64,000 nt of DNA, taken from assembly GCF_900113865.1 (NCBI RefSeq), contig NZ_FOQY01000008.1, positions 62,001-126,000 on the forward strand. Direction: 5' to 3'. Positions 43,711-52,629 of the stretch are shown one piece after another. Source of the stretch: Streptosporangium canum (lineage in GTDB: Bacteria > Actinomycetota > Actinomycetes > Streptosporangiales > Streptosporangiaceae). A program made the position numbers and the translations under genes. Numbering within the stretch: position 1 is the stretch's first letter; each line of letters begins with the position of its first letter. Under the pieces are notes generated by a model, which had not been told where the DNA came from, made no database searches, and saw only the letters and a list, made by a program, of their open reading frames with translations.

Positions 43711-44658
43711 GTGAACGAACCGGCCACGTCCATCGCAGCCCGGCCAGAAGGCATGATCGTCCCGCCTCCGTTGCGCGCCGGCGACGTGGTGGCGCTGGTG
43801 GCTCCGTGCGGGCCTCCCGATCCGGTACGGCTGGCGCGCGGCGCCCGCGTCCTCGAAGGACTCGGCCTGAAGGTCGTCACCGGGGCCCACGCGCTCGACC
43901 GGGACCGCTATCTGGCCGGATCCGACGCCGACCGGGCCGCGGACCTGCAGGAGGCCTGGTGCGATCCCGCCGTGGCCGCGGTGATCTGCGCCCGGGGCGG
44001 TTACGGCGCCACCCGGATCCTGGACCTGCTCGACTGGGACGCGCTGCGGGCCGCCGGGCCCAAGACGCTGGCCGGCTCCAGCGACGTCACCGCGCTGCAC
44101 CGGGCGTTCGCCGTCGAGCTGGGCATCGCCTCCTGGTTCGGGCCCATGCCCGCCTGCGCCACGATCAGCGACCCCGGCGGGCCGGAGCCCCGCTCCTTCG
44201 GGCACTTCAGCGCGGCTCTGTTCGGCGGCGCGCCGCCGATCACCGGCGATCGGGTGATCGTCGCGGGCGATGTCGTCGCCCCGGTCACGGGCGGCAATCT
44301 CAGTCTGCTGGCCGCGCTGTGCGGCACGCCGTACGGACTGCGGGCGCGCGGGCGGATCGTGCTGCTGGAGGACGTCGGCGAGCAGCCCTACCGGATCGAC
44401 CGGATGCTCACCCAGCTTCTGCGGTCGGGGGCGCTGGACGGCGCCGCCGGGTTCGTCCTGGGCTCCTGGGAGGGCTGCGGCGATCCCTACCCGACGCTGG
44501 AGGAGCGGCTCGCGCCGCTCGGGGTGCCGGTGATCGCCGGACTGCCGGTGGGGCACGGATCACCACAGTTCAGTGTGCTTCTAGGGGCACTTGGTGCTAT
44601 TGATGCAGAATCGTGCTCTCTGACCGGCTCAATCATCGACCCCGTGGAGGCAGTCTAG
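43711..44658 (+). CDS. LD-carboxypeptidase (peptidase S66)
   Basis: Serine peptidase of the LdcA/MccF family, 315 aa, which trims terminal D-alanine from murein tetrapeptides or hydrolyses related amide bonds. Nucleophile S124 in AGSSDVTAL, the glutamate in LLEDVGEQPYRIDRML and histidine in LPVGHGSPQ complete the Ser-Glu-His triad. There is no signal peptide, in keeping with cytoplasmic recycling. GTG start with GGGAGG about 6 nt upstream. Confidence 0.9.
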   Translation: MNEPATSIAARPEGMIVPPPLRAGDVVALVAPCGPPDPVRLARGARVLEGLGLKVVTGAHALDRDRYLAGSDADRAADLQEAWCDPAVAAVICARGGYGATRILDLLDWDALRAAGPKTLAGSSDVTALHRAFAVELGIASWFGPMPACATISDPGGPEPRSFGHFSAALFGGAPPITGDRVIVAGDVVAPVTGGNLSLLAALCGTPYGLRARGRIVLLEDVGEQPYRIDRMLTQLLRSGALDGAAGFVLGSWEGCGDPYPTLEERLAPLGVPVIAGLPVGHGSPQFSVLLGALGAIDAESCSLTGSIIDPVEAV

Positions 44659-44697
44659 GTGCGGACCTAGGAGGAAACCGGCAGAGGGGATGCATGC

Positions 44698-45654
44698 GTG
44701 AGGCTGTTCCGGCGGCACCGTGACCGGCAGACCAACCGGCATCGTGACCGGCAGGCCGAGAGGCCGTCGCGTCCGGTCGAAGAAGTGGATCTCGACTCCC
44801 TGCTCGCGCTGGTCGCCGAATCTCTGGGATACACCTGCTCTTTCGCCCCCGACGGAGGCACGCTGACGCTGTCGGGCCCCCGCCGGATCGTGGTGCGGCT
44901 GACCGGGCTGCACGCGGAGGCGCGCCGGCGCTCGCGGGAGGACTGGCCGATGCTCGTCTCCGAGCACCTGTCCCACGCCCTGGCGACGGTGGACGAGCCG
45001 TTCGACGCCTGTGACCTGGCCCAGGTCCGCCCGCTGCTGCGGACCCGGATCCGGCTCTCCGAGGATCTGGGGACGGCCCGGGTGGTCGGCCGTCACCTCA
45101 GCACCGACCTGGTGGAGGTGCTCACCGTCGGACACGGCGCCGCCGGACGCCCGGTCCGCCCGGAGGAGGTCGGCTGCTGGCCGATCACCGCCGCCCAGGC
45201 GCTGGACCTGGCCGCCGGCAACGTCCAGGTCGACGAGCCGCTCTCGGTCACCGAGGCCGACCTCGGCGGGGTGGCGATCCGGCGGCTGAGCGGCCCCGCC
45301 GCGAGCGCCGCCGCCCACCTGCGCCGCCTGGACGACTACCTGGCCGTTCCCGCCGACGGCGTGCTCGTCGTGCTGCCCGACCCCGCCACGCTGGTCGTCC
45401 ACGCGGTCGAGGGCATCGGTGTGGTCCGCGCGATCGAGCGGCTGCGGCTGCTGGCCCTGCGGGAGTTCGACCGGGGCGCCGGCGCGCTCAGCCCGCAGGT
45501 CTACTGGTGGCACGACGGCCGCCTCACCCTGATCCGGGCCGACCTGGTCAGCCAGGAAGGGCAGACCCGGCTGGTGGTGGCCCCGCCGCCGGAGTTCGCC
45601 CGGGTCCTCGCCGCCCTGGCCGTCCGCTCCGAGGGCGGGGCCGGCGACACCTGA
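44698..45654 (+). CDS. DUF1444-like hypothetical protein
   Basis: A 318-aa soluble protein. The layout (LVVSEHLSHAL-like helix, LGTARVVGRHLSTDLVEVL, a WPITAAQALDLAAGNV segment, and a late VLPDPATLVVHAV element) resembles the DUF1444/YtpQ family, but the match is distant. The N terminus (residues 5-21) is a basic tract from two 24-bp repeats. GTG start with GAGGGGA upstream. It follows the LD-carboxypeptidase gene by 39 bp and may be co-transcribed. Function unknown. Confidence 0.6.
   Translation: MRLFRRHRDRQTNRHRDRQAERPSRPVEEVDLDSLLALVAESLGYTCSFAPDGGTLTLSGPRRIVVRLTGLHAEARRRSREDWPMLVSEHLSHALATVDEPFDACDLAQVRPLLRTRIRLSEDLGTARVVGRHLSTDLVEVLTVGHGAAGRPVRPEEVGCWPITAAQALDLAAGNVQVDEPLSVTEADLGGVAIRRLSGPAASAAAHLRRLDDYLAVPADGVLVVLPDPATLVVHAVEGIGVVRAIERLRLLALREFDRGAGALSPQVYWWHDGRLTLIRADLVSQEGQTRLVVAPPPEFARVLAALAVRSEGGAGDT
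44713..44760 (+). repeat. Two in-frame 24-bp tandem repeats in the N terminus of the DUF1444-like gene
   Basis: Units 44713-44736 and 44737-44760 share GTGACCGGCAG and flanking bases and encode RHRDRQTN and RHRDRQAE. They add a basic octapeptide repeat next to the start codon. Confidence 0.7.
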
Positions 45655-45695
45655 CGGCACGCCGCCGCGGGGCACCGGGAAGATCACCGGATTCC

Positions 45696-45773
45696 CGCGG
45701 GTCGTGGTGAAGGACTATCGCGGGTTGTGGTGACGGACCACCGTGGTCTGTGGTGACGGATCACCGCGGGCCG
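45696..45773 (+). repeat. 23-bp tandem repeat array upstream of the Hsp70-like gene
   Basis: Three consecutive 23-bp units (45696-45718, 45719-45741, 45742-45764) plus the start of a fourth share the frame CGYGG-...-TGGTGAMGGA-.... The rest of the 256-bp gap to 45910 holds the promoter and the GAGGAGGGG ribosome site of the Hsp70-like gene. The array could hold repeated regulator sites. Confidence 0.65.
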
Positions 45774-45910
45774 TAGGAACGTGGCCGCCCGCTCCGCACC
45801 GGCCCCGATGATTCTCGCGCGTCCCTGGACCGTTCCCGGCGTGCCCGCCCGCGCTCCCGCCGTGGTCTGTGGATGCGAGATGATCGGGTCCGTATCTGCG
45901 AGGAGGGGAA

Positions 45911-48322
45911 ATGGCGCAGTGGTGCCTCGGTGTCGATCTCGGGACGAGCTTCTCCGCCGGGGTGATAGCCGCCGAAGGACGCTTCGACGTCCTGGAGGTC
46001 GAGGGAGAACGGCGCATTCCCTCCGCCGTCATGCTCGACGAGCACGGAACTCTGGTGGCCGGCCGGATCGCCCAGCGGGGGATCGCGGTCAGCCCCGAAC
46101 GCGTCGAGCGCAACCCCAAGCGCTACGTCGGCCGCGGCCGGATGCTGCTCGGCGGGGTCCCGGTGGACGTGACCGACGCCATGGCGGCTCTGCTCGAGCT
46201 GTTCGTGACCGAGGGGCAACGGCGGTTCGACGGTGCGGCGCCCGACTGCGTCGCGCTGACCCACCCGGTGGCCTGGGGCGCGGACCGCAAGGCCGTGCTC
46301 CTGGCGGCGGCCAGGAAGGTCGTGCGCGGCGTGCGGATCGTGCTCATCGACGAGCCCGTGGCCTCGGCCCGCTACTTCGCCTCCGCCGGGAGAGCGGCGG
46401 GCGGATCGCACCTGGCCGTCTACGACCTCGGCGGCGGCACGTTCGACGCCGCCGTGCTCAGCGTGGACGGCGGCGACTTCAGCGTCCTGGGGGAGCCGGG
46501 CGGCAGCGACGAGATCGGCGGTGAGGGGTTCGACGAGCAGGTGTTCGCCTTCCTCGGCGCCCAGATCGAGCGCCTCGACCCCGAATGGTGGCAGCAGGTG
46601 ACCACGAGCCCGGAGCGGCGCTACGTGAGCTACGCCGCCGACCTGCTCAAGATGGCCAGGGAGGCGAAGGAGTCGCTGTCGAAGTTCGACACCTCCTCCC
46701 ACTACGTGGTCGGCATCAACGAGGACGTGCACATCAGCAGGACCGACCTGGAGGATCTGATCGGAGGGGAGATCGTCAGGACGGTCGACATCCTGGACGA
46801 GACGATCCGTGGCTCCGGGATCCGGGAGGAGGAGCTGGGCGCGGTGTTCATGACCGGTGGGGCCAGCCGGATGCCGCTGGTCCAGAAGGTCGTGCGCGAG
46901 CGCCTCGGAGACCGGGTGCGGACCTACGACGACCCGAAGATCGTCGTCGCCTACGGTGCCGCGCAGCTCGCCTGGAAGCTCAAGGTCGAGCATCGCGACC
47001 CCGCCCGGAGCGCCGGCCCGATGCCGGGCGGGCCCACCGGAGGTCAGGCGGTCGTCCCCGGTGGGGAGGGCGCCCCCGCCGGCGGTCCCACGGTCAAGGG
47101 GATCGAGAAGGTGCTGGACGGCGTGCTGGAGGCGCGTGCGGAGGCGGGCCGGGTCTTCGTCCACCAGGCTTTCGACAGCGGTCACCTCCTGCGCAGGCTC
47201 GACGGGATCGAGGGCCGCCACGACCGCGAGCTCGGGTTCGGCCGGCTGGTGGAGTGGGCGGCGTCGCGTGAGGGCGTCGTGGCGGTGGAGCAGGTCGGGC
47301 CGGCACAGGTGCTGGTCCGCACGCTCAGCTCCGAGCTGGCCATCCGCGCCACCCATCCGCTGCAGATGTGGGGCGACCCCACCGTGATCGCCCACGGCCG
47401 TACGGCGTGGGTCTTCTTCCAGCCCCGGCAGACCGTCGCGGTCGACACCACGGTGGGCCTGCCCTGGGGGGAGACCGGGCACCTGGCGATGATCGAGCTC
47501 GACCTGGGTGGTGGGTTCTTCTTCCAGGCACCCCCGGCCCGCGACCTGGGCCCGTATGCCCGGTGGTTTGTGAACGAGGACAACCGGCTGCGCCGCCTGC
47601 TCGACCAGGAGGGGCCCAGCGGCACCGAGCCGTCCCCCTCCGTGGGCGCGCCGGGCTGCACGGTGGTCCTCGGGCAGTTCAGCAGCAACAAGCCGATATT
47701 TCAGAACCGGCACCAGGACTTCAGGCCGTGGCAGGTGCTGTGCCTGGTCGATCCCGGCGGCACCGTGCGCCCCACGGTGCGGGAGCCGGGGCGGAGCTGG
47801 CTCCACCAGGTGGTCCTGCACAACGGCAGATGGTTCACCTCCAGCTCGGCGGGGCTCGAGGCGGACACCGCGGACGGGCAGACCAAGCTGGTCATGCCGC
47901 GGCCCCCGGCCGGCGCCCTGCGCTGGTTCCCCGCCGGCAACCAGATCTACGCGGTCGGCGCCGACCAGGTGAGCCCCGCCCGGGGCTGGTCGGTCAGGAT
48001 CTTCGACCAGCGGTCCCACACGCTGGAGTTCCTGATGGGCAAGCAGTCGGCGACCCTGGCCGGCCATCTCACCTCCCGTCACCGCTGGGAGCGCCCGAGA
48101 CTGGTCGCCGACGGCGACTCGATGTGGATGACCATGCAGGACGCGGGCCGCAGCAGGCTCCTGCACGTCACTCCGGGCGGGGCGCGGGAGGTGCATCGCA
48201 CCCCGGGGATGTTCGAGCCGGTCGCCCGGGTCCCCACGGGGCTGCTCTGCCTGCACCGTCCCGCGGACGCGGCCGGGACCACCCGCGACCGGCCCGCCAC
48301 CCTGGTGCACCTGCCGCTCTGA
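45911..48322 (+). CDS. Hsp70-type ATPase fused to a novel C-terminal domain
   Basis: A 803-aa protein. Residues 1-360 are a full Hsp70 actin-fold ATPase domain: phosphate 1 VDLGTSFSAG (8-17), catalytic lysine K70 in NPKRYVGR, phosphate 2 YDLGGGTFDAA (171-181) and the adenosine motif VFMTGGASRMP (312-322). A Gly/Pro linker (365-395) replaces the DnaK interdomain linker. Instead of an Hsp70 substrate-binding domain there are about 400 residues rich in aromatic beta-strand segments (WVFFQP, FRPWQVLCLVD, GRWFTSSS), possibly a propeller-like binding domain. It converges with two dynamin-like genes and lies near a grpE-like gene, so a dedicated chaperone module is inferred. Confidence 0.85.
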   Translation: MAQWCLGVDLGTSFSAGVIAAEGRFDVLEVEGERRIPSAVMLDEHGTLVAGRIAQRGIAVSPERVERNPKRYVGRGRMLLGGVPVDVTDAMAALLELFVTEGQRRFDGAAPDCVALTHPVAWGADRKAVLLAAARKVVRGVRIVLIDEPVASARYFASAGRAAGGSHLAVYDLGGGTFDAAVLSVDGGDFSVLGEPGGSDEIGGEGFDEQVFAFLGAQIERLDPEWWQQVTTSPERRYVSYAADLLKMAREAKESLSKFDTSSHYVVGINEDVHISRTDLEDLIGGEIVRTVDILDETIRGSGIREEELGAVFMTGGASRMPLVQKVVRERLGDRVRTYDDPKIVVAYGAAQLAWKLKVEHRDPARSAGPMPGGPTGGQAVVPGGEGAPAGGPTVKGIEKVLDGVLEARAEAGRVFVHQAFDSGHLLRRLDGIEGRHDRELGFGRLVEWAASREGVVAVEQVGPAQVLVRTLSSELAIRATHPLQMWGDPTVIAHGRTAWVFFQPRQTVAVDTTVGLPWGETGHLAMIELDLGGGFFFQAPPARDLGPYARWFVNEDNRLRRLLDQEGPSGTEPSPSVGAPGCTVVLGQFSSNKPIFQNRHQDFRPWQVLCLVDPGGTVRPTVREPGRSWLHQVVLHNGRWFTSSSAGLEADTADGQTKLVMPRPPAGALRWFPAGNQIYAVGADQVSPARGWSVRIFDQRSHTLEFLMGKQSATLAGHLTSRHRWERPRLVADGDSMWMTMQDAGRSRLLHVTPGGAREVHRTPGMFEPVARVPTGLLCLHRPADAAGTTRDRPATLVHLPL

Positions 48323-48438
48323 CGGTCTCCGGCCGCCACCGGCTGGCGCCTCTGGTGCATCTGACGGTCTCCGGCCGCCACCGGCTGGCGCCCCTGCCGC
48401 TCTGACGGTTTCCGGCCGCGACCGGCCCGCGCCTCTGG
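48319..48438 (+). repeat. Tandem ~42-bp repeats spanning the Hsp70-like stop codon
   Basis: Unit 1 (48319-48360) begins with the CTGA containing the stop codon; unit 2 (48361-48401) and a partial unit 3 (48402-48438) follow, all starting CTGACGGT and sharing TCCGGCCGC. The gene end has been duplicated two to three times into the 3' region. Confidence 0.75.
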
Positions 48439-48498
48439 GGCGTGTGCCGCTCCGGCGGCCCCTGTCCCGGGCGAGAGGCGGCGCCGGGGGAGGGCGTG

Positions 48499-50424
48499 TC
48501 AGTTCCCGGGGGTCCCGGCAGGGGCGGCGCCCAGGGCGGCCACCGCGGCCGCGAGCTCCTTGCGCAGCTCGTGTCCGCGCGTGGTGAGGGAGGCGATGGC
48601 GGTGATCCGATCCTCACCGGACTGCCGCGCCCTGCGCCGGTCGGCCGCCGAACGGGTGGAGGCGGTCTTCAGCTCGGCGCGCCTGCCCTCCAGCTCCTTG
48701 CGCCGCCGCATGAGGCTCTCGTCGGCCGTCTGCTCGACGCCGACCCGCCAGGTGGCCACCATCCGCTCCAGGTCGAGCGTCATCTCCCGGGCGACCACCG
48801 CGAACTGGTCGCGGAGCGCCCCTCGGATCGCGGCCTGGCTGCGCTGCACCTTCTCCAGGGAGCGCCGTCCCAGGAAGATGGCCGCCCCGATGGCCGGGGC
48901 GACCAGGATGAAGCCCACCGGGCCGAGCAGGGCGGCGGCGAGGCCGCCGAACGACAACCCCATCGATGAGGCGGGCAGCACGTCCCGGACCAGGTCCACA
49001 TGGCCCGGGTCGTCGGCCGCCAGATCCCCCTTGACCTGGACCTGCGTCAGGCTGGGCATGGCCCGGCCGTCGGCGGCGAGCTCCACCGGATCGAGGCCGA
49101 GATCGCGGGCGAAGGCGTTCAGGGTGCCCTTCGCCAGGTTCTCCACGTCGTAGACGATCTGCGACCAGACGGCCTCCAGCGAGCGCTGGACGCTCTCCGG
49201 CAGCTCCGCCATGTATTTGTCGAGCTGGGCCTGGGTCTTCAGCGTGGCGATCGCGTTCTCGTACGGCTGGCGGATCTCGGCCACCCGCGCCGCCACGATC
49301 CCCGCCACCTCGCGCCCGAGGAAGGTGTTGGCCACCGCGCCCGCCCTGCGGCGGCCGGCCAGCTCGGCGAGCCCCGTCAGCTCGGTCTCCACCTCGGCGA
49401 GCCGGGCGGTCACGTCGCCCTCGTCGTCCGAGCCCGCGGCGACGTCGTCCTGGGCCCCGGCTGTCAGCGCGTCCAGCACCGACAGCGCGGCGGCGACCAC
49501 GGTGGCGCCCCGGGCCGAGTCCCTGCCCTCGGCGAAGCCGCGCAGGTGCCGTTCCAGCACGTCCATGCCGCTACGCGCGCGCAGCGTGTCCGCGCGCTCC
49601 TGGCGGCCCTCCCGCCGTCTGGCCTCGGCGGCCTCGGCGAGCTTGGAGCTCACCGGGATCCAGGGCGCCTCCAGCAGTGGGCACAGCGTCGCCGCCCTGG
49701 CCGGGTTCTCCGCGACGGCCTGGGTCACGAAGGTCCTCAGCCGGGCCTTGTTCTCCTCCTGCAGGCTCTGCCAGTTGGCTGAGTCCTCAACCTTGGTCAG
49801 CACGAACACGATCGCCTGAACCCGCTCGGCGGCCTCGGCGAGGAACTCCAGCTCGTGCCGGAGCACCGGCTGGTCCTGCGCGCTGAGCGTGAACAGCAGC
49901 GCGTCGGCCCGCTGGAGCATGGCGACGGTGACCTGCCGGTGCCCCACGGTCAGGCTGTCCACCCCGGGGGTGTCGAGCAGCCGCAGGCCGGCGAGCAGGG
50001 GGGTGTCGAGGGTGACGTCCACGCTGACGACGTCACGGCGCTTGCCGGCGTCGCCGCGCATCGAGGCGTAGTCGGGGATCGACTCGACGGTGATCGGGGT
50101 CTGGACCGGCCCGCTGTCGGTGCTGCGGTGCACGACGGCGGTCAGCGCGGGGCCGCGACGCAGGGACAGGAAGCAGTTGGTGGCGACGTCGGCGTCGACC
50201 GGGAGCAGGTCGGGGTGGCCTACCAGCGTGTTCAGCAGGCGGCTCTTGCCGCGCTTCTGCGCCCCGGCGACCACGATGTCGGTGCACTCGTCCTTCCAGC
50301 GGCCCGCGCACGCGGCGAGCACCTTCGCCAGGTCCTCCCTGCCGCACCGGCCGGCCAGCGCGTGAACCTCGTTGGCGTAGCGGAGCAGCCGGGCCACAGG
50401 GCCGTTCGGGCCGGGAGTCGTCAT
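48499..50424 (-). CDS. Dynamin-like GTPase 1 (IniA/IniC-like)
   Basis: A 641-aa bacterial dynamin-family protein. The GTPase domain has G1 GAQKRGKS (54-61), G3 DTPG (151-154) and G4 TKVE (210-213). The long helical stalk ends in a hydrophobic hairpin (489-518, GLAAALLGPVGFILVAP) suited to membrane insertion, and a C-terminal coiled coil. It is the distal gene of the unit 52552-48499, 59 bp after dynamin 2. A longer continuous frame upstream is only the antisense frame of the neighbouring gene; the ATG at 50424 fits the family start. Such pairs remodel or repair membranes. Confidence 0.88.
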   Translation of the reverse strand: MTTPGPNGPVARLLRYANEVHALAGRCGREDLAKVLAACAGRWKDECTDIVVAGAQKRGKSRLLNTLVGHPDLLPVDADVATNCFLSLRRGPALTAVVHRSTDSGPVQTPITVESIPDYASMRGDAGKRRDVVSVDVTLDTPLLAGLRLLDTPGVDSLTVGHRQVTVAMLQRADALLFTLSAQDQPVLRHELEFLAEAAERVQAIVFVLTKVEDSANWQSLQEENKARLRTFVTQAVAENPARAATLCPLLEAPWIPVSSKLAEAAEARRREGRQERADTLRARSGMDVLERHLRGFAEGRDSARGATVVAAALSVLDALTAGAQDDVAAGSDDEGDVTARLAEVETELTGLAELAGRRRAGAVANTFLGREVAGIVAARVAEIRQPYENAIATLKTQAQLDKYMAELPESVQRSLEAVWSQIVYDVENLAKGTLNAFARDLGLDPVELAADGRAMPSLTQVQVKGDLAADDPGHVDLVRDVLPASSMGLSFGGLAAALLGPVGFILVAPAIGAAIFLGRRSLEKVQRSQAAIRGALRDQFAVVAREMTLDLERMVATWRVGVEQTADESLMRRRKELEGRRAELKTASTRSAADRRRARQSGEDRITAIASLTTRGHELRKELAAAVAALGAAPAGTPGN

Positions 50425-50483
50425 GATGTCGTCGTCTTTCCTGTCGGGCGGGGGAAGGGGGAAGGCGCCGGTGGCGCTGTCGT

Positions 50484-52316
50484 TCAGGGGCCGTCTTGGT
50501 GGTGCCGCTCCCAGACGTCCTCGCAGGCGTCGCAGAGAGCCTCCGCCGCCCGCCGCTGCCGCAGGGAGAGCGGCCGGTGGGCGAGGACACGGAACCGGGC
50601 GCCCAGGGCGGCGGCGTAGCCCGCGAGCTCGCTGCCCGGGGTTCCGGGGGGCGCGCCGAGCTGGGTCGCCAGCTCGGCGCCGGCGAGCAGGGTCTCCATG
50701 GCGCGCCGGTCGCCGGCCGGGACCATCGGGGAGGAGCGCAGGGTCTCGACCGAGACGGGATCCACGGGGATCGGGGGGAGCGGGCCGCCTCGCTCCGGGG
50801 TGTCCGGGCCGGGCCCCTCGTCCAGGGCCGTGCAGACCAGGTCCTCCAGGACCGTCAGCACGTCTCTGGCACGGTGCCCGCCGGTGCGGCCCTCGCTCAT
50901 CATGGCGAGGGTGCGCCAGCGCATCGACGCCGCCGTGGCCGCGGCGGCGATCTCCTCCCGCGAGGCTCCGGCCGGCAGGCCGAGCTGCTCGGCGGGATCG
51001 TCGTGGCGGGCCAGGAGGAGGAGCTCGGCGGTCATCTCCTCGTTCAGCACCAGCGTCCCCCGGCCGAGGGCCTCGGCCGCGGCGAAGATCCGCAGGCCGC
51101 CCAGGGCGGTCGCGATCGGCCGGTTCTCGTCGAGCTGGGCCGCCAGCGCGTCCAGGGTCGAGCGGTCGGAGCCCATCGCGGGAGAGCGGGCGATCCGGCG
51201 GAGCCGGGTCAGGGCGTCGAGCGCCTTGAGCTGGTCGGCGCGGCGGGCGAAGTGGGCCAGGCCCGCCGCGACGGAGCCGGTCGCGGCCTGTCCCGCCGAG
51301 GCGTATCCCGAGCGTTCCAGCAGGTGGGCGGCGAGCCGGGCGGGGTCGGGGGCCTCGCCCCGCCGCAGCGCGCCGATCGCGGTGGCGATGCCGTAGCGGT
51401 GCAGCCGTTCCACCAGCCGCTGCCGAATCCCGGCGGGCACGGGGAGGTCGGGCGCCGTGCGGAAGTCGTTCAGGTCCAGGAGGTAGTCCTCCAGGTCGTC
51501 CTCGTCGAGGTCGGCCAGTTGCGACAGGGCCTTGACCTCCTCGGCGTCCAGCGGGCACGCGCGCGCGGTCTCGGCCAGCAGGCCGATCACCGGGACCACG
51601 TCGAAGACGGAGGTGCGCAGGTCCCGGTAGCCCTTGGCCGCCAGCCGCCGCGCGGTCGGCCAGGGATCGTCCTCGTCGCCGCGCCGGTCGACCTGGCCCA
51701 GCACGGCGAGGGTGTTGACGCAGCTCATGCCGCACGCGTCGGTGAGGCCACGGAACTCGGCGAGGGCGTTGTCATCGAATTTCTGGACATAACGCAGTAC
51801 GTAGATCATCGCCTGTGCGCGGTCGTCCTCCTCGCCGGAGCCGAACAGCATGCTCCTGGCGGCCCGCTCGTTGGCGGCCGTCACCGTGTTCATGCCGGGG
51901 GTGTCGATGATGGTGACCGTGCGCAGGGACGGCAGGTCCAGCGTGACGCGCAGGCGCCGGATGCGGGCCACGTCGACGCCGAGGTCGGCGGGGAGCCGGT
52001 GGCCGGGCAGCAGCCGGGAGTGGGCCACGCCGCCGTCCAGGAGTTCGACGGTGACGCGGCCGTCGTCCTCGCCGTACTCGTACTGGGTGACCACGAAAGT
52101 GCACTCGCCCGCGTCCACGGGGGCGACGGGCAGCCCGAGCAGCGCGTTCACCAGGGTGGACTTGCCGCTGCTCACCGCGCCCGCCACCGCGACCCGCAGC
52201 GGCGCGTCGAGGCCGGCGCGTACCTGACCGACCCGCTCGCGCAGCTCCGCCCCGGCCAGCCTGGCCGAGGTGGTGTCGCACAGGCGGCGCAGCAGCTCCG
52301 CCGGGCCGGCCCTCAC
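50484..52316 (-). CDS. Dynamin-like GTPase 2 (IniA/IniC-like)
   Basis: A 610-aa dynamin-family GTPase with G1 GAVSSGKS (46-53), G3 DTPG (138-141) and a G4 position reading GQVD (near 187), an unusual variant of T/NKxD. The C-terminal two-thirds is helical, without a clear transmembrane paddle, so it probably partners with dynamin 1 as in IniA/IniC or DynA/DynB pairs. The GTG start overlaps the stop of the 79-aa gene (GTGA), so the three proteins are translationally linked. Confidence 0.87.
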   Translation of the reverse strand: MRAGPAELLRRLCDTTSARLAGAELRERVGQVRAGLDAPLRVAVAGAVSSGKSTLVNALLGLPVAPVDAGECTFVVTQYEYGEDDGRVTVELLDGGVAHSRLLPGHRLPADLGVDVARIRRLRVTLDLPSLRTVTIIDTPGMNTVTAANERAARSMLFGSGEEDDRAQAMIYVLRYVQKFDDNALAEFRGLTDACGMSCVNTLAVLGQVDRRGDEDDPWPTARRLAAKGYRDLRTSVFDVVPVIGLLAETARACPLDAEEVKALSQLADLDEDDLEDYLLDLNDFRTAPDLPVPAGIRQRLVERLHRYGIATAIGALRRGEAPDPARLAAHLLERSGYASAGQAATGSVAAGLAHFARRADQLKALDALTRLRRIARSPAMGSDRSTLDALAAQLDENRPIATALGGLRIFAAAEALGRGTLVLNEEMTAELLLLARHDDPAEQLGLPAGASREEIAAAATAASMRWRTLAMMSEGRTGGHRARDVLTVLEDLVCTALDEGPGPDTPERGGPLPPIPVDPVSVETLRSSPMVPAGDRRAMETLLAGAELATQLGAPPGTPGSELAGYAAALGARFRVLAHRPLSLRQRRAAEALCDACEDVWERHHQDGP

Positions 52317-52552
52317 GCGGCACCGCCGCGGAGCGGGTCCTCGCGGTGGACGGGGAGGCCCGGACCGGGCGGCGGATCGGGCAGCAGGGAGAGGTCGCCG
52401 CCGTCGGACGAGAACGTCTGGTCGAGCATGTGCCGGTACTCCTCCTCGGTCGGTTCCGGGATCGTCTCGAAGAGGAGTCGACGCAGCTCAGTCAGGCCGT
52501 CTGACTCCTCGCGAGGAGATCCGAGGTCCGAATTGTCACGGTCCAATATCAT
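52313..52552 (-). CDS. Conserved-looking 79-aa protein, first gene of the dynamin operon
   Basis: Not a family I recognise. It is acidic, with a helical middle (DGLTELRRLLFET, EEEYRHMLDQTF) and a Pro-rich tail, and no membrane segment. GAGGTG 7 nt before the ATG, and a stop-start overlap with dynamin 2, support it as real. Its place suggests a regulator or adaptor for the GTPases. The 77-bp gap to the divergent sigma factor gene must contain both promoters. Confidence 0.7.
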   Translation of the reverse strand: MILDRDNSDLGSPREESDGLTELRRLLFETIPEPTEEEYRHMLDQTFSSDGGDLSLLPDPPPGPGLPVHREDPLRGGAA

Positions 52553-52629
52553 GACGTGTCACCTCATGCCGGATGATCGCGCGGCGTGGTGTCATTGGCT
52601 GATTTCCACCCCGGGAGGATGTGTGGCCG

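Noticed and set aside
44713..44760. Short-repeat arrays (44713, 45696, 48319) as possible CRISPR
   Set aside because: Units are contiguous without spacers and no cas genes are present.
45761..48310. An 849-codon open frame antisense to the Hsp70-like gene
   Set aside because: Low-complexity, His/Gln/Asp/Gly-rich translation typical of antisense frames in GC-rich DNA; the plus strand has intact Hsp70 motifs.
48499..51735. A continuous 1078-codon minus-strand frame covering both dynamin regions
   Set aside because: Only the part after the ATG at 50424 has dynamin motifs. The upstream part is an out-of-frame reading of dynamin 2, whose own frame has intact G1 and G3 motifs.
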